The notes under the pieces are model-generated. The model worked only from the letters and a program-made list of their open reading frames with translations, was not told where the DNA came from and made no database searches. This document shows, piece by piece, positions 1 to 15,530 of a stretch of DNA of 64,000 bases. Location: NCBI RefSeq assembly GCF_002105155.1, contig NW_019029013.1, positions 186,001 through 250,000 on the forward strand, written 5' to 3'. This stretch comes from Lobosporangium transversale (lineage: Eukaryota; Mortierellomycota; Mortierellomycetes; Mortierellales; Mortierellaceae). Each line of letters opens with the position of its first letter. Within the stretch, counting starts at the first letter, position 1. Made by a program: the position numbers and the translations under genes.

Positions 1-209
1 AAGCGTCTTTTCCATAATCTCTGGGAGAACAGTGCAGTTGCTCACGCCATTTATCATCTCAACAAGTATATTCATACATACATGACGGAAGAGCAACTAA
101 ACAAGAAGTTTTTTGGGGGAAAATGGGAAAGAGGTAAATATCAATAGAGATGGCAATGCCATGTGGCAATGAAAAGTGCCTTGGCTCATGATTTTTGCTA
201 ATCATCTCA

Positions 210-250
<41 letters not shown>

Positions 251-1623
251 ACCAAGCAGTAGTAGATAATTAAAAATTGTGTGTGCAATCAATAAAACTA
301 TGTTGATCAAAAGATTTTTTGACGAAAACTTTTTTATTTTTGACAAGCCAATGCCGCTGTGGCTAAAAAAAAGGAGGGTAGCGCATTGACGCGTCTAATA
401 CCTCCAAGGGATGCTCCAAAAAAAAAAAAAAAAAAAAAAAAAGACAAGAGGGTGCACACATACTCAAGTAGAAGTATCGATATACTTTGTCGATAGGAAT
501 CCACCTAAAAGTCACATCCCTCAAGCCAACATCCTGCTAAGCTTGGCATAGAAATAACGTGACATCTTCAATTACCTATGTATACATATATCTATACTGC
601 TACCTTCACCCAGCCAACAGCGTAAGGAAATAAACATTGATGCAAGGGACGATCGAACGGTAAAAACCTTTTCAGAAGTGGGATGGCATTTCCTTAAAAA
701 AAATTGCATCATATTCAATGATAGAAATGCAGATCTCAAAAGTGGATATTTTCGGACGCGGAGTGAGGGATTGTTTTTTTCAGCTTATTTACTTCCCATC
801 AAAAGAGCAATCAAGTCGCCCTGTAGTATTTAGTATTTAGAAGTAATGGTAAAAGTCACTGCAATAGACTATTAGTCCCATGATCTCCTGAAGAGCACGA
901 CAGGAGCATAACTTTCAAGATAGTAACCACAGAACAATTTTATTCACCAATGAGCATGTAGGCTGTCATAGTATGAGTAGTCCCAACCAATTTTTGTTTC
1001 GCTGGTGGTTATCTTCACCTGGAAAGGAGCCGATTTAATTTTGTATGAATTATATTTCTCTAAATAGTTTACATGGGCAGCCATTAACTCCTTGTATTAT
1101 TTGTCCGGACATGCTTTGTCCCATCAATTCTTGTCGATTAATATCCATAGACTTATTGAAGAAAAAAAAAGCCACTGTACGAATTGACTACAGACACAGT
1201 GGGATGACATTAAGAGAAAGAGAAGGGCTACGAAGGTGAAGACTTAATCGGGGATTAACTAATCGGATTAACTAATTGCTGTTCAAAATTGCTGAAGATT
1301 GGATGCCAACAATTTTATATCCGCATAAGATTTTTGGTCTTTAAAGTCCGGAGTGCATCATCAAAACTATATACATACAGTATTGCTTTTCAATACGTTT
1401 TTGATAGCTCTTTACTAATCAATGCTCTTCGTTCTATACTCCAAGACTGCCTCTATCAGAATCCTGGTGAATATTACACGCTTGGAGCATGTATAAATTA
1501 TCTGTCTGAAGATGCGTCAGATCATATTTGTAATCACAGGAATAAAATAAACCCTAGTCTATTCTCTAGTTCCTTAGAATCATAAGGATCAGTCAGCTGG
1601 ATACTCCTATCCTTTCTGTGAAG

Positions 1624-1654
<31 letters not shown>

Positions 1655-2328
1655 TGGGATCCAAAACGAACTTGATAAGGCAGAGAGCACCGGCTCCTGA
1701 AAAGGGTGGAGGGACGGCATAAGCGGACGGCCTTGGTTTCGGATGAGTCGGCGAAGCTGATGGACATAAACTACGGCCGTGGTCAAGTGCTTGTTGAAAG
1801 CTGTCAAACGAATGATAATTATATGTTCATACTCGAGACAACTAGATAGGATTATTGAGCTGCTCCATGGCTTAGTTGCTTGCGAACAGTTATATCTAAA
1901 GGATCCACATGAAGAATCTACGGAAAAAAACTCAGTAAGAACTATCGATTCCGCCCATGTTTGTTGGAAACTTGAATTCACGTGTGCTCTTTTTGTTCCT
2001 GAAAAGAAAGTTAGTTATTAGGTTAATAGGAGTGTCTTTAGAAAGTAGAAATTGCTCACAATCCAACTTTGTTCTTTGGAATGCAAGGCGCAAAGGCTCC
2101 TAATAACATGCAGAATGCTTATGAAAAGAGAGAATGTTGAATGTGAACAAGCTTCATGCCTTCATCATACTTGACCTCCCTTGCTCCCTACACCTTCTTT
2201 CTTCCCTTTTTACCAGAATCCTAAAATATATTCGACACTACAGAGAGGCACACTGGATTTTTTTTTTACAGGAATCGGACATTGCAAAGGGACATTAGCA
2301 TCATTTACACTAATTCATCAGATTCATC
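1..2328. other. Intergenic region, no supported gene
   Basis: No ORF here shows a recognisable domain or a convincing chain of exons. It holds three long homopolymer tracts (T about 214-246, A about 420-442, A about 1624-1652). ORFs over 1045-2021 are short, overlap one another on both strands and run into the homopolymers. The right end is probably the promoter and leader of the membrane-protein gene that follows. Confidence 0.6.
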
Positions 2329-3374
2329 ATGTCGTTCGGGCCACAAACCGGTTTTCTGAAAGGAGACTTTATTATGTCTACACTTCTTGCTATCCTGGGT
2401 TTCATTGTATTGGGATCAATGGCCAAGAACAGTTGGTGGGAGTATGGATCCTTTATTCTATTTCTTGTCCCATGCTGTCGTTATAAACAAGGGTTTAAGG
2501 AACAAGAGTCTAACAAAGTTTTCATATATATAATGTATCTTGCAGAATTCTGCCAGGTCAGAGTGTTTGTCTACTTCTCGGTAATCCTCGGGAATTAAAA
2601 TTCCATTCATCAGCCTGTGTGTTTACAGTCTTTGTGGGGTATGCAAAATGATCTGTGTTATGGCTCGAAGAAACTCAATAGGCTTCATCCAACTCACTTT
2701 TTATTACAACAATTATTTATTGTCACACAGCTTCATGATTGCAGCCGGAGGAATAGGCTTGTTTTCAATGGATTATGTCACCTGGAAGAGATCAGAGCGT
2801 TTCAAGGGCAGGCGTGCCTCCATCGCAGTATGCTCCTATTGCATTTTTAATTTTAAGACGACCCGAACGTCCTTTTTTTGTTGGTCATAACGTTTTCTTT
2901 CCTTCTCTTTATCATACTAGGCATTGTTGATTTCTCCAATCATGTCATTCTTTTCCTTTTCTACTGCCATTGTTATTGGAACGGGCATCACCAAATTTTG
3001 CAACAACTTTGATGTCAATGGTCACTCGAGGCCTGATATCTGTCATGCTGCCAGTAAGGATAAATCCCAATATTATCTGAGTATTTGAACTTAATTAGCT
3101 GTAAAATGGTTGTAGTCTACTCGCTTTTACTTGACTTTTACTTTTTTTTTCTAGTTACGAATTTGGCAGGTTTGAAGACTGGAGTCGGTGCAGCTACCCT
3201 AGCTGGCTTCTTGTTTACACTTTACGGATTCAGTGAATATGCTCAGTACCGACGCCGCCATATCAATGGTGACAAGGTAAAGGAAATCAACATGCCCGTA
3301 TACCATCGGTCCAATCCTATTCCAATACAAAGATGTTTTACTAACAGACGTTTATTTTTAAATACCAGTGGTAA
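2329..3374 (+). CDS. Four-helix (MARVEL-like) membrane protein
   Basis: A spliced small membrane protein. The first exon starts at the ATG at 2329 and encodes a hydrophobic helix (STLLAILGFIVLGSMA). Later exons near 2601-2635, 2731-2828, 2922-3053 and 3154-3277 encode three more helices (around VFTVFVG/FMIAAGGIGLF, ALLISPIMSFFSFSTAIVIG and VGAATLAGFLFTLYGFSEY), followed by a basic tail (YRRRH). The joins at 2828/2922 and 3053/3154 keep phase. The join between the first exon and the exon near 2600 is not resolved. The last exon may be only TGG-TAA at 3369-3374, or the frame may continue unspliced to 3411. Four helices in about 150-170 residues with short loops suit the MARVEL/tetraspan class of fungal plasma-membrane proteins. 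That class is an inference from topology; no family motif was recognised. Confidence 0.6.
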
Positions 3375-3411
3375 ATTATACCTCGTCTTTTATAAATTAT
3401 TAGAATCATAG

Positions 3412-4705
3412 AAAAAAATCACGACAATCGCTTAATAGACCCCAATTAAAGGACACAGTATATTATAGTTAACACACATTCTATTGTCTAGACAGTTCAT
3501 CAACATATCTACATTGAAAGGCCTTTGTTATCTGCCCTATCTCCCTTTTCTCTTTCTATTTTTCTCCTTTTATTAATACCTAGAACTGTGAATATAATCT
3601 GTCCTACGATATGTATTTATTTTTAGGCACATTAAAAAATGACTTGCTGTACTACATGTCCAATTGAACTTTGGATCTGATCAATTTCAGCAGACGTCGG
3701 AGTTTAACAGCTCCAACCGCAACGCATGCCATCGCGAGAGATAGAAAATGTCGCGTTGTCATTTAGTTTTTGAGACGCGCTTTTTCTTTTCTCTTTTTTC
3801 CTTTTTATATTTTATGTACAATTGACCCATATCTCATCTGCCCAAGTTGAACAAATGAAGCGAAAGGCTTAAGTGAGCTTATTCCAGCCTGCTCAAAGTT
3901 GTTAAAATGAGGAAGGAAGCAAAGGCTTTTCTTGAAACGCTTCATTTGTGGCAAACACAAGTTTAAATAGTTAGATGTTTAGTTGTGAGATAATAAATCC
4001 TTAGCTATGGTATTTTAACCATTTAAAGGCTCGCTTAAAGCCTTTTTAAGCAGACAAATTCATAAAATATCTGTAGGAGGCACTAATATAGATTGAGGTA
4101 CATTTATTCCATGGATAAGAGAGAATTATTGAGAGAGCTAGAGTGCCGAACCATAAAATAATAACGGTAATTATGTATATAAAAAAAAAGGATGACTCCA
4201 ATGAAGCAGCTATATAGGGACAACACCGATGGCTCCGTTGTACCAGTGTTCGTTGTGTCTATCATTGAGATTAAATTATAATCATCAGCTTGGCATAAAA
4301 CAAGTCAGCCGTTAGGGGAAACAGACCATTATTTCTTCTCAGATAGGGCTACCTTTCGGTCCAATTTAAACTCTGGATTGACATGAATAAAGAATATATA
4401 AACGAGTAGTGCTGAGAGTATCATTGCTTGGGGTCCGCTTGATTGATGTACACCACAAAGCACTTTTATTAATATAGATACTGATTGATGGGGAAGTTGT
4501 ACAGATTAAAAAGCCTCATGATTGAAGATAACTAGGCTTTTTTTTTTCTGCTTGGTGATGTGAATAAATAAAGTGTTTTTGGATCACTCTCTTTTCCTCC
4601 TCTTACTCATTCATTTTCTTCCTTCATTATCTTTTAACTGCTTACATTGGCTTTTTGCTTCTTGCTGGACGCTCATCATTTACTTACTCTCACATACGGC
4701 TCGAT
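3412..4705. other. Intergenic, AT-rich
   Basis: No ORF of note. It contains the 3' flank of the membrane-protein gene and the promoter of BTB protein A; pyrimidine-rich DNA around 4590-4680 lies just upstream of that start codon. A short direct/inverted motif (AAGGCTTAAG-like, AAAGCCTTTTTAAGC near 4030) is visible, without clear meaning. Confidence 0.5.
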
Positions 4706-6047
4706 ATGACTTCATTTACACTTAAAGAGGGCCACGACACGGTTCTTCCTATTGTTTGTAATGAGCTTACGGAATCTGGCCCTGGATCGATGGTTTCATG
4801 TGCCATCAACACTATACACAAGTTAACTTTAACCTTGGTTCGACGGGATGCGCACCTCGTGGTGAATGTCCATATCGCCAAGGAAGTGTGTCAGAAGTGT
4901 AATGATGGCAAATATATCATTCCCTATGAATCCATGCACATCGTTTCGCATAGAAATTCCATGAGACCCTTTCGTAGCGTTTACATGAAAGCGAATGAAT
5001 TTTACAAAGATGGTGTTAAAGGTAAAGCATATGAGCGCAACACACACATTGGTATTAAATACATCAGTCCATATCAGTGTTAGAGTCGAAAATACTAATA
5101 AATTAGCAATGATAAAAAAAAAAAAAAAAAAAGTTTCGTTTCCCGTCAATAGTGTGCTTTATAAAGGCCAATATCGCTTTGACATAGTCCTTTCAACGGA
5201 AACGAGCCGGTTGAGCAGGCTCATGATGGGAGATCTGAAGTATCCACAGGCTCTTTCCAAACATCGCGAGATTATGTTAACTTTACTTCGAGATACCAAT
5301 ACCCTCGACACGTGCTTTACTTTTAAATCGGACAAAGTTTCTTCTGACGTTGAGCTCTGGGCACACCGATCCATCCTGTGCAGATACAAACCTTTTGTCG
5401 ACATTATTAAAAGAGTCCCCAAGCCTACCAAGCTATCCTGGATAAAAGATACTAATGATATGAGAACAACCGAGGAAACATTGTATAGCACCTGTTCGAC
5501 TGAGACCAATGAAAACTTCGATAACAACCCGAGCGATTTCGCTGTAGTGGTTGTGCAAAAGTTTTCTGCAGCTACGATCTGCGCCATGCTATTATACATT
5601 TATACTGGAGAGGTTAATCTTGCTGTTGACACTGGTAAATTTGCCATCAGCAAGGGCAACAGTTGCTTGAGGGTCAGCAGTTCTCAAGGACAATACGCCA
5701 AAGCCATTGCACCACATTCTTTAGAGTCAGACGTGGTCTGGGGTTTTAAGGATGCGACATGGGCGGAGTTATTGGCCGCAGCGGAGGAATATGGTGTGGC
5801 GGATCTTAAAGAACGCTGTGAGCGAGAAATATGCGATGACATCAATGAGTCGAATGCTTTTGAGCTCTTGTTCAAAGTGGGTACTCGGTTCGAAGAGGTC
5901 AAGAATTCAGTCATTGCCTATATCGTGTTCAACATGGATTCGATGTTTCCAAAAGACAGCGATCCATTTGCTCCCTACAAGGATCATCCTTCCTGTCATG
6001 ACATGATGCTGGAAGTGATGCGTCAACGAGCCGAGTATGACCCCTAA
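4706..6047 (+). CDS. BTB protein A (MATH-like N-terminal domain plus BTB)
   Basis: Two exons, 4706-5021 and 5134-6047, give 409 residues. Exon 1 encodes a beta-rich domain of about 105 residues beginning MTSFTLKEGHDTVLP. The intron is phase 1, and its acceptor is a run of about 19 A followed directly by G. Exon 2 opens with a strand (YKGQYRFDIVLST, residues about 115-127), then a BTB/POZ core: TCFTFKSD, then LWAHRSILCRYKPF (the conserved H-x-x-L after beta 2), then ICAMLLYIYTGEV, then a 3-box-like helix (LLAAAEEYGVADLKERCE). The C-terminus carries DPFAPYKDHPSC. BTB proteins of this build usually act as Cullin-3 substrate adaptors. The first domain resembles MATH domains in position and strand pattern, but that is inference. 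The closest relative in the window is BTB protein D, which has the same exon 1 length. Confidence 0.85.
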
Positions 6048-6416
6048 AACATCATGCTATTCCAGGAGCTAGGCATCATTTTACGTACTATATCTCTTAT
6101 ATCATTACTATGATCTTCATATTGCTTCTTTTGCTTCATAAATCTGCCTGAATCTGGTCTAGTTTCACCTTATCCACATCTAAACATTGGCTAATAAATC
6201 GAATTTGGATTGACGGGTTTTGTTTGAAAGTTAAAAAGTTTAATTTTTAATATGCGCTCAGGGTCTATCAGTTGCTCTTGCAGGGGCTATTAAACATCAT
6301 TGCTACCAACACAACGAGCATTTGTCCGTCCTAGTCTCTTCTTTTTTTTCTCTTAATTCCCCTACTTTTTTTCCTTCATCCTTTTTGCCTTCTTCTTTAC
6401 TGACGCAGAAATAGCT

Positions 6417-8595
<2,179 letters not shown>

Positions 8596-9829
8596 GATAG
8601 AAAGAAGGAAGACGAATGAAGATGGAGGGAATTGAAGATAAGGCGAAGCTGTGTGAAAGGATGTGGATGAGAGTGAGAATGTGTTGTAATTAGCCCAGGA
8701 TTCGTTACCATAACCGTCCAGGGCAAATTTGCGCGATGTGCGCTTTTGCAGGATTATTAAGGGCGCTGAAATGCTGGAAATAGCTCTTGGAATTAAGTAG
8801 CAACTGAATCGCGTTAAAGAAAAAATTGTAGCCTGTTTTACCACACTGAGTCTCACTTTCACATGAAGAGAACCAATCCCAACAAAAAAAAATCTAGTCC
8901 ACTGTCATTCAGAGAAAAAAGGGGGCTAAACGCCAACGTGGTGAGATCGAGATGCAACCCCATGCGATAAATGCAAAATATAAAACATACACACAGACAT
9001 AAATTCCATTCGCCTTCACCCCACACAACAACACAGGAACCTGAACTTGCATCCAACTCTTTTCTTAGTGTATCAAACATATGGTCAGAGTATTTGAAAC
9101 AGTACACAGTTTAGAAGTAGACTTGATAGAGATTGATGAAAAATTAAACTCTCTATCGAAGACAAACTTGTTGACTGATTGTGGCCTTCATGGTTGACAC
9201 ACATTCTATCTCAATGAGCTTGTAAATAGATGGCTGTCCATCGCATCTCATCATTAGACCAGTTTAGTATAAATATATTTATGTAACTGTTGTGAGAACA
9301 TATTTTGCATGTTATTATTGCGTATTCTTGGGGTTGAGATTTTTATAAAGCGACATGTGTTGTGTGGAACAAGAATCATGCACAACAAACACCAAATCAA
9401 TTTTTTTTTTACTCTCTCCACATCCTCGTCTTTTCACACTTCTCCACGCAAGACACCATTTTTTTCTCTTCTTCTCACTGTCCTAGTGATTGTTCAACAA
9501 ACTACTCTACTCATTCTCTACTCACTCACTTCCGTTTTCAACATATAATCGCTTGTTCATTTTATTACTATACCCTTCTCATCTTTCTCTACTACATTCC
9601 ATTCACACTAATCGTCAGCCATTTCAGTCACCCCATAGAATTACTCTCTCACTGATCAACCCCACTAACTCCCTGCATTTAAGAGAACATTCATCACACT
9701 CTCACTCATTACAGCTGGCTCTCTCATTCCCTGCTTCACTGCTACACTTATTTATATTAAACCCTCTTTCAAATTAGTGGTTATTTATCTGCCTCACATT
9801 CCCTTCCTGAGTGTTGAGCTATTGACATT
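8596..9829. promoter_or_regulatory. Divergent intergenic region between ARP3 and the SPT23-type gene
   Basis: About 1.2 kb separates two head-to-head genes, so both promoters must lie here. The part from about 9385 to 9790 is strongly C/T-rich on the plus strand (many CTCTC, TTCTC and ACTC words), as is common in fungal leaders close to the transcription start of the downstream gene. Short ORFs here are low-complexity readings of that pyrimidine tract. No gene is supported. Confidence 0.5.
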
Positions 9830-12178
9830 ATGATGCCTTATAATGGGTAAACCCTTTTTTCTTCCCTTCTAATTTCGCTCATTTGCCTTTAAAGAGTGTA
9901 TTGTCTAATTCTTTTTCTGTCCTCTATACCCTATACTTCTACATCAATTTCATATTATCTTGTACTACTTCTGTCTTTTGTCACTCTCTTCTCAACCACT
10001 ACCTTCCTCCCAATCATTGAAACATCATTGTGCATTAATTTAGATTTCGAGTCAACATCACGGGCATTCCGTTGCAAGGAGCCAAGTCAAGGGTTGAGAC
10101 ACAGATCAAGCTCGGAATTCAACTTGTAAATCAGCAGAATGATCCCGTCGGAGGTTGGACTCACATCAAGCTACCAGAGTACATGGTAGCGAAAGAGAAG
10201 AATAAACGCATCAACGCAAAGAATCTCGGTAAGTGGCCGTGTATTGTGTGTGTCACAAGAGCACATGATTTTTTATTTTATAATTGTCTGCCCTATTCAA
10301 CCCAACAAAAAAGGTCCCGTCTGTGCTTAAAAAAAAGAGATTAATTGCTTATTGGTCGACCCATTTTAACGATTTACTTGTACAATAGGCCCTGGAGTCT
10401 ACGAAGCATTGAACAATGGAACATGTCTAAATCTTGAGGCTTCTGTTGTGTGTCACAGTGACAAGAGCAAGGTCATTCAGACATGTGTAGGATGTGTGCT
10501 CCGCGAACGCAAAAGGGCGCTACGCAAAAAGAGTCTTGGCAAAAAGAAGAACAGTATAGTTGCTGGCCCTGCACCCATTGATGATGATGATCCAGAGCAG
10601 ATTGCCCTTGAACAGCGCAAGATCTTACTTTTCAACTGCACCGAGATTGCAGAGTTCAACTCGGGTGAACTGATCTTGCCAACCCGTATCACTTGCTACT
10701 GCAGGCATCACAGTGAAAAGCAAGGATTCTGTATCCAATTTTTCCTTCGAGATTATGCAAACAACATTGTTGCTACCGGTATCTCGCCCCCGATCATGAT
10801 TACAGATGATCACAAAGCCTCCAAGGTTAAAAAAGCAGAACAAGGCGATGCTGGTGTACAGCAAAAGGCTGCTCCCAAGAAGGCTTCAGACCCATCTAAC
10901 AAAGTCGTCACTCTCACACCGCCCAGTTCCCCAACTACACCAGGAGAAGAGGTCGAGAGCGATGTGGACATGGGCACAGGACATGAGGGGGATGAGGAAG
11001 AGGAGGAATCTGAAGAGTCTGAGATGGATTCCTCGTCTTCCAATGCGTCGCCATCTCCGCTTCAAGCATCAATGGACATCAATCACTATGATCCCAATAA
11101 TGTTTCTATAGTCGACCTCATCTCTCAGTTCTCACAATCAGATGATGTCCGCCAAGTACCATCGCCATCATCACCTATTACGCCTACAGAGCGCGTGTCA
11201 CAGGCTAGCCAAACAACTCCCTCATCAGATTATCCTTCATCTACATTTGATGGACAGCAACGTCAGATCCATTCCATGAATAGCTTTATTTATACCTCTA
11301 ATAACGATAGGATGGTACCGGAGCAGTTAGTTGACATCCCTATATCACTGGTCCCACCGATGACCTCACCACTTGCTCAGCTTAGGGATCATATGAACCA
11401 GCCATGCCAGTTGCAACAGGAACAGGAGCGGCAGATGCAGCAGCACCAACAGCAACAGCTTCAGCAGCAACACCTCCAGTTCCAACAGTTGCAGCAGCAG
11501 GCTCTCTTCCCAGAAACATTCAATAATACCGCTAATATTACTCCGTCGCCTATCGCTCGACGCACAAGCACATCAGGCGGTGTTGGTCCAGTCCGACGCC
11601 GACGCGCCCCCACAACAAACAATCCTTTGGCTTCCTCTGTTAACCAGCCTTCATTGGCCTCACCCATCACACCCAATCCTCTCGCCGCTGCAGCGTCATC
11701 CGTCCTCTCTCCTACATCCATGCCTTCTATTCTAGGTTTGTCTTCTACATTGGCTATGGTTCCTTCAGGATTTATTGTCCCTAGAATGACAAGGTTGATT
11801 CCTAACCAGGGACCATGTTTTGGCGGCATTGAGGTGACGATTTTGGGCGCAAACTTTTATGCGGGATTGACAGCAATGTTTGACGCCACACCGGCACTTC
11901 CCACACAGTTCTGGTCAACCAACACTTTGATCTGCATTCTCCCTCCACGAATTCAACCCGGAACAACTGTGGTTACATTTAAGGAGCATCCGGCCATCAC
12001 AATGCCCCAGGCAGGGGATGTCAGCGAGATGATGCTATTTACGTATGTGGATGAAAGTGACAAGGCGTTGATGGAACTTGCTTTGCAGGTTGTCGGTCTC
12101 AAAATGACCGGTAGACTCGAGGATGCTAGGAATATTGCACTACGTATTGTCGGTAGCCAAGTTGCCAACGGTAATCAA

Positions 12179-12237
<59 letters not shown>

Positions 12238-14032
12238 ACAACAACAACAACAAAACTCTTTGGACTACGCTAATCTCGTCCGAGATTTGATCATGTCTTT
12301 CGGAGGTCAGGAAGTCAATGTTGACTTCCAAGCCGATCTTGAGGATAGGATCCTCATGTTGCTAACAGTGCTTTCGGAGCTGCCTGCCACGAGTCATGGT
12401 CTCATAAATCTTGAACGCCGTGACACTGGACACCGTCTATTGCACTTCGGAGCTATGAAGGGTTTTGAGCGCTTGATCATGACTTTGATTAGGAATCCAG
12501 AAATTGAAATCGATGCTTTAGATATGAACGGCTACAGCGCTTTACACTATGCTTGTTGGCGCGGGGAAATCAAAATAGCAAGGCTGTTGATTGAGGGTGG
12601 CGCCGATGTAATGGTACGAAGCATCCACGGTGTCAGCTGTGTAGATTTGACCGAATTTCACGATGGAAATGTGGCGGCTGAGCTTGTGCAGGCATTGAGA
12701 TCAAGTAATACCTGGGTGGATGCTGGGGCTCAAGAAGTTGATGCTTATGAATCTGCAGATGAGGTCGACGGCGAGTTGGGGGTTGATGAGGAATTGGAGG
12801 CATTGAATGAGATGGATGATGTTGATGATAGTGGTGTATGGCTGGAGCATTTTGCCACAGAGAGTGATGCTTTAGAGGAGGAAGAGGATGAGAACGAGGA
12901 GTCTTTTGATGCATCTAGCGTTGTTGGCTCCGAAATTGAGGATATTGCCTGGATTGGTCGAGGTGAATGGGTCGGTGTTGAGACTTCAGATGAATCCAGC
13001 CTATCAAGTGACAGTGATACGGACAGACAGGAAGAAGACAGGTTGGAAAGTAGTAAAGCGGCTGGAAAGGCAGAAAATGCTGATATTGTGCAGGCTCCCT
13101 CATCTCCTAGCCTTATTCCTATGGCAACGCCTCTAGTCCAAGATACAAAGGAAGCTCAGGCGACAGACATGAACGCGAACTGGTTCCAAAAGACCTTCCA
13201 TCAAATTCAATCTACGTCTTCTAATCTGGACTTTGAACTCTTCAAGACTTTGGACCATATCTTGCCAGAGAAGAGCGCCTTCTTGATGAATATGCCAAGT
13301 ATGCCGACGTCGATTCAAGCCTTCAATGCTTACATGCCTTACAGCTTCAGTGGTAAGCAGGAGGTAGCCTCGAACGAGACGACTGTGGGACACGTCTCGG
13401 AGAAACAAGCATTCAGCCATGAGCGTAGTGCCTCGATCGTTGGTGAGCCTACTTTGGACGAGCAGGCTATCTCACACGAGCTCTACACACTGCACACGGG
13501 ACCAGAAAGTCGGACTATCAGTAACGATATTAACACTGGTACTGGCACTCCTACGAATGTAGCTCCGTGCTCCGAGGAGACACCGAGTCGTTGCGTCTAC
13601 ACGCACCCTTTTTCTGCCGTTAATAGCTATGCTCTTTCAGCCTCGGATTCACACTTTAGCCCATTAACACTGACCACTGCTCCTGGGCCGAACACGGGTG
13701 GTAATACCTCTGTGACATCGCCTCTTAGTAAGGTTCGACGCGTGTATCCACCCATGGGCTCGGAACCACAACAACAGCCGCAAGCTTTGCATGCTGGTGA
13801 ATCATCTGTGGTACGAGGGGGCCGTAGAATCATTACGGAAATTGTTAATAATGGCGCAGTAGTTGGAGGCGCTGCTGTTGCAGAACGGGCTGTTGAGGCT
13901 GTTGGTGAGTACAGACACATTCAAGAATTGAGGGCTCGCTATCATGAAAAGATGAAGCGATTGAAAAAGGATAAGATGCTTTTCCTCTTCTGGGTTCCTG
14001 TTTTGCTTGGTAAGGAAAAGCAAGAGCGATTA

Positions 14033-14064
<32 letters not shown>

Positions 14065-14234
14065 TTCATGTGAGTTTGGCATTGTAAGGTGACCACAAAT
14101 ATATACTAAACTTGTTTTCTTTTTTCTATAATGTAGTGATGCTTGCGTTGACCATTATCAGGATTGCATCAACATTCGATGTAGCCAGACAGTGGACAGG
14201 AGGACTATTGAACCTTGCTGGTATTCAAGTTTAA
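9830..14234 (+). CDS. SPT23: SPT23/MGA2-type ER-membrane-tethered transcription factor
   Basis: Four exons, 9830-9846, 10044-10228, 10389-14009 and 14137-14234, give 1306 residues. The N-terminus has the Spt23/Mga2 conserved region (ITGIPLQGAKSRVETQIKL, then CVGCVLRERKRALRKKS and FIQ/FLRDYANNIVATG). An IPT/TIG fold lies at about residues 533-610 (PNQGPCFGGIEVTILGANF). A glutamine run spans about 662-690. Two ankyrin repeats lie at about 744-835 (GHRLLHFGAMKGF, NGYSALHYACWRGEIKIARLLIEGGADV). A single C-terminal helix (FLFWVPVLLVMLALTII) anchors it. In yeast such proteins sit in the ER membrane, sense lipid packing, and are clipped by ubiquitin and the proteasome to switch on the fatty-acid desaturase gene. 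The tail-anchor is split between exons 3 and 4. The tiny first exon is the weakest part of the model, although a stop codon lies just upstream in frame. Confidence 0.9.
12174..12255 (+). repeat. CAA/CAG trinucleotide repeat (poly-glutamine)
   Basis: About 27 mixed CAA and CAG codons in frame in the SPT23-type gene, between the IPT/TIG fold and the ankyrin repeats. Mixed codons suggest selection or age rather than very recent slippage. Shorter Gln-rich runs lie upstream at about 11410-11500. Confidence 0.95.
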
Positions 14235-14764
14235 ACAAACAAAGCGGCAACAGCAACAAAAAAAAAAAAAAAAAAAAAAAAAAAACTTTCACATCTTTTC
14301 ATGTTATATATTCTTGACTAGCCTTCATTTTTAGTCACTGGATATCCCTCTATTTACATTCACCATTATGAACTTTGTTCATTTGTTTCTTTGCGTACTA
14401 TATTATATACACATAATGTCTTTTTTATTTGTACAACTACCGACTCTGATCGAGTCAGTTAAAATAAACCCAAAGTGCTTCCAAGCGAGAATTGTAAGAT
14501 GGATAGGGGGTTACCTAACAGTGCCTGTTGCGCACTTTTTAGCAGATAGCAAAAGAAGATGTTGATGGTCTTCAATGTAGCAAAGATTACAAAGCAAAAA
14601 GAGGTTTGTCTTGTCAAGGAACTGAAATTCCGATCGAGAAAGAGGTAGATGTGATGAGGTTAGGCTTACAAATAAATGTTTTTTTTGTTTTTTTTTCGAG
14701 GGACAAAAAGTTTAAATTATATTCTGCTTTCCCGTCGGTCATGGGTTTTCTGCACCTGTAAAAG

Positions 14765-14797
<33 letters not shown>

Positions 14798-15137
14798 CTA
14801 GTCATCAACGCGTGTCCACTTTGATTTGCTGTGCTTTTTATTTTATTTTTTTTTCACTATTATTATTAATAATATACACAATAATACTACAATATGTATG
14901 AAAGGAAGAGATATTGATGTTTTACAATACAAAGTTGGGTGTGGAACGATGCAAACAAAGGGGGGGGGGGGAAAGTGTATGAGACTTGTAAAAAATAGTT
15001 CTGGCATTTGGGCGCAGTGTGGCAGTGACGGCCAAAGGGCAAAGGGTAAAGGATGAAAAAAGTCTCTCTCTCCACCTTTGGCGAAGAAAATAGTCAACTG
15101 GTCACTTTTTTTTTTTTTTTTGGAGGGAAAGGCTGGA
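14235..15137. other. Intergenic region with A/T and G tracts
   Basis: Holds A-runs at about 14260-14285 and 14764-14793, a run of 10 or more G near 14960, and a T-run at about 15105-15121. No exon-like reading frame was found. It is probably the shared 3' flank of the SPT23-type gene and the small minus-strand ORF. Confidence 0.5.
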
Positions 15138-15491
15138 CTATTGTGGGATGCACACGTTACTCAGGGACAGTTCTTCCTCTATTGAAATAATTATATTTTG
15201 AAATTTAAAAAAAAAAAAAAAAAAAATCTTTAGTCTTAACTACGATCATGAATTCTTTTCTTTGATCGGATACAATAAATCAGCTTAGAGAGAGACATAC
15301 CACTTTGGCGATTGAGAAGTTTGTAATCATAATCGATATGGTTGCGCAAGGTCATAATGACAAGTACAGCCTGGTACAGTGTCTTTAGATGAATAGGAAC
15401 TGACGGAGGTTGTTCAAGGGATTGTTTATGAGATTGAGATGATTTTTGAGAAGAAGATATTTGAATGCGAGTGTGAGTATGGGTTTGAGTT

Positions 15492-15530
<39 letters not shown>

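Noticed and set aside
1534-2021. Overlapping ORFs on both strands near 1.5-2.0 kb
   Set aside because: They run through an A/T homopolymer, show no domain, and cannot be extended into exons with credible splice sites.
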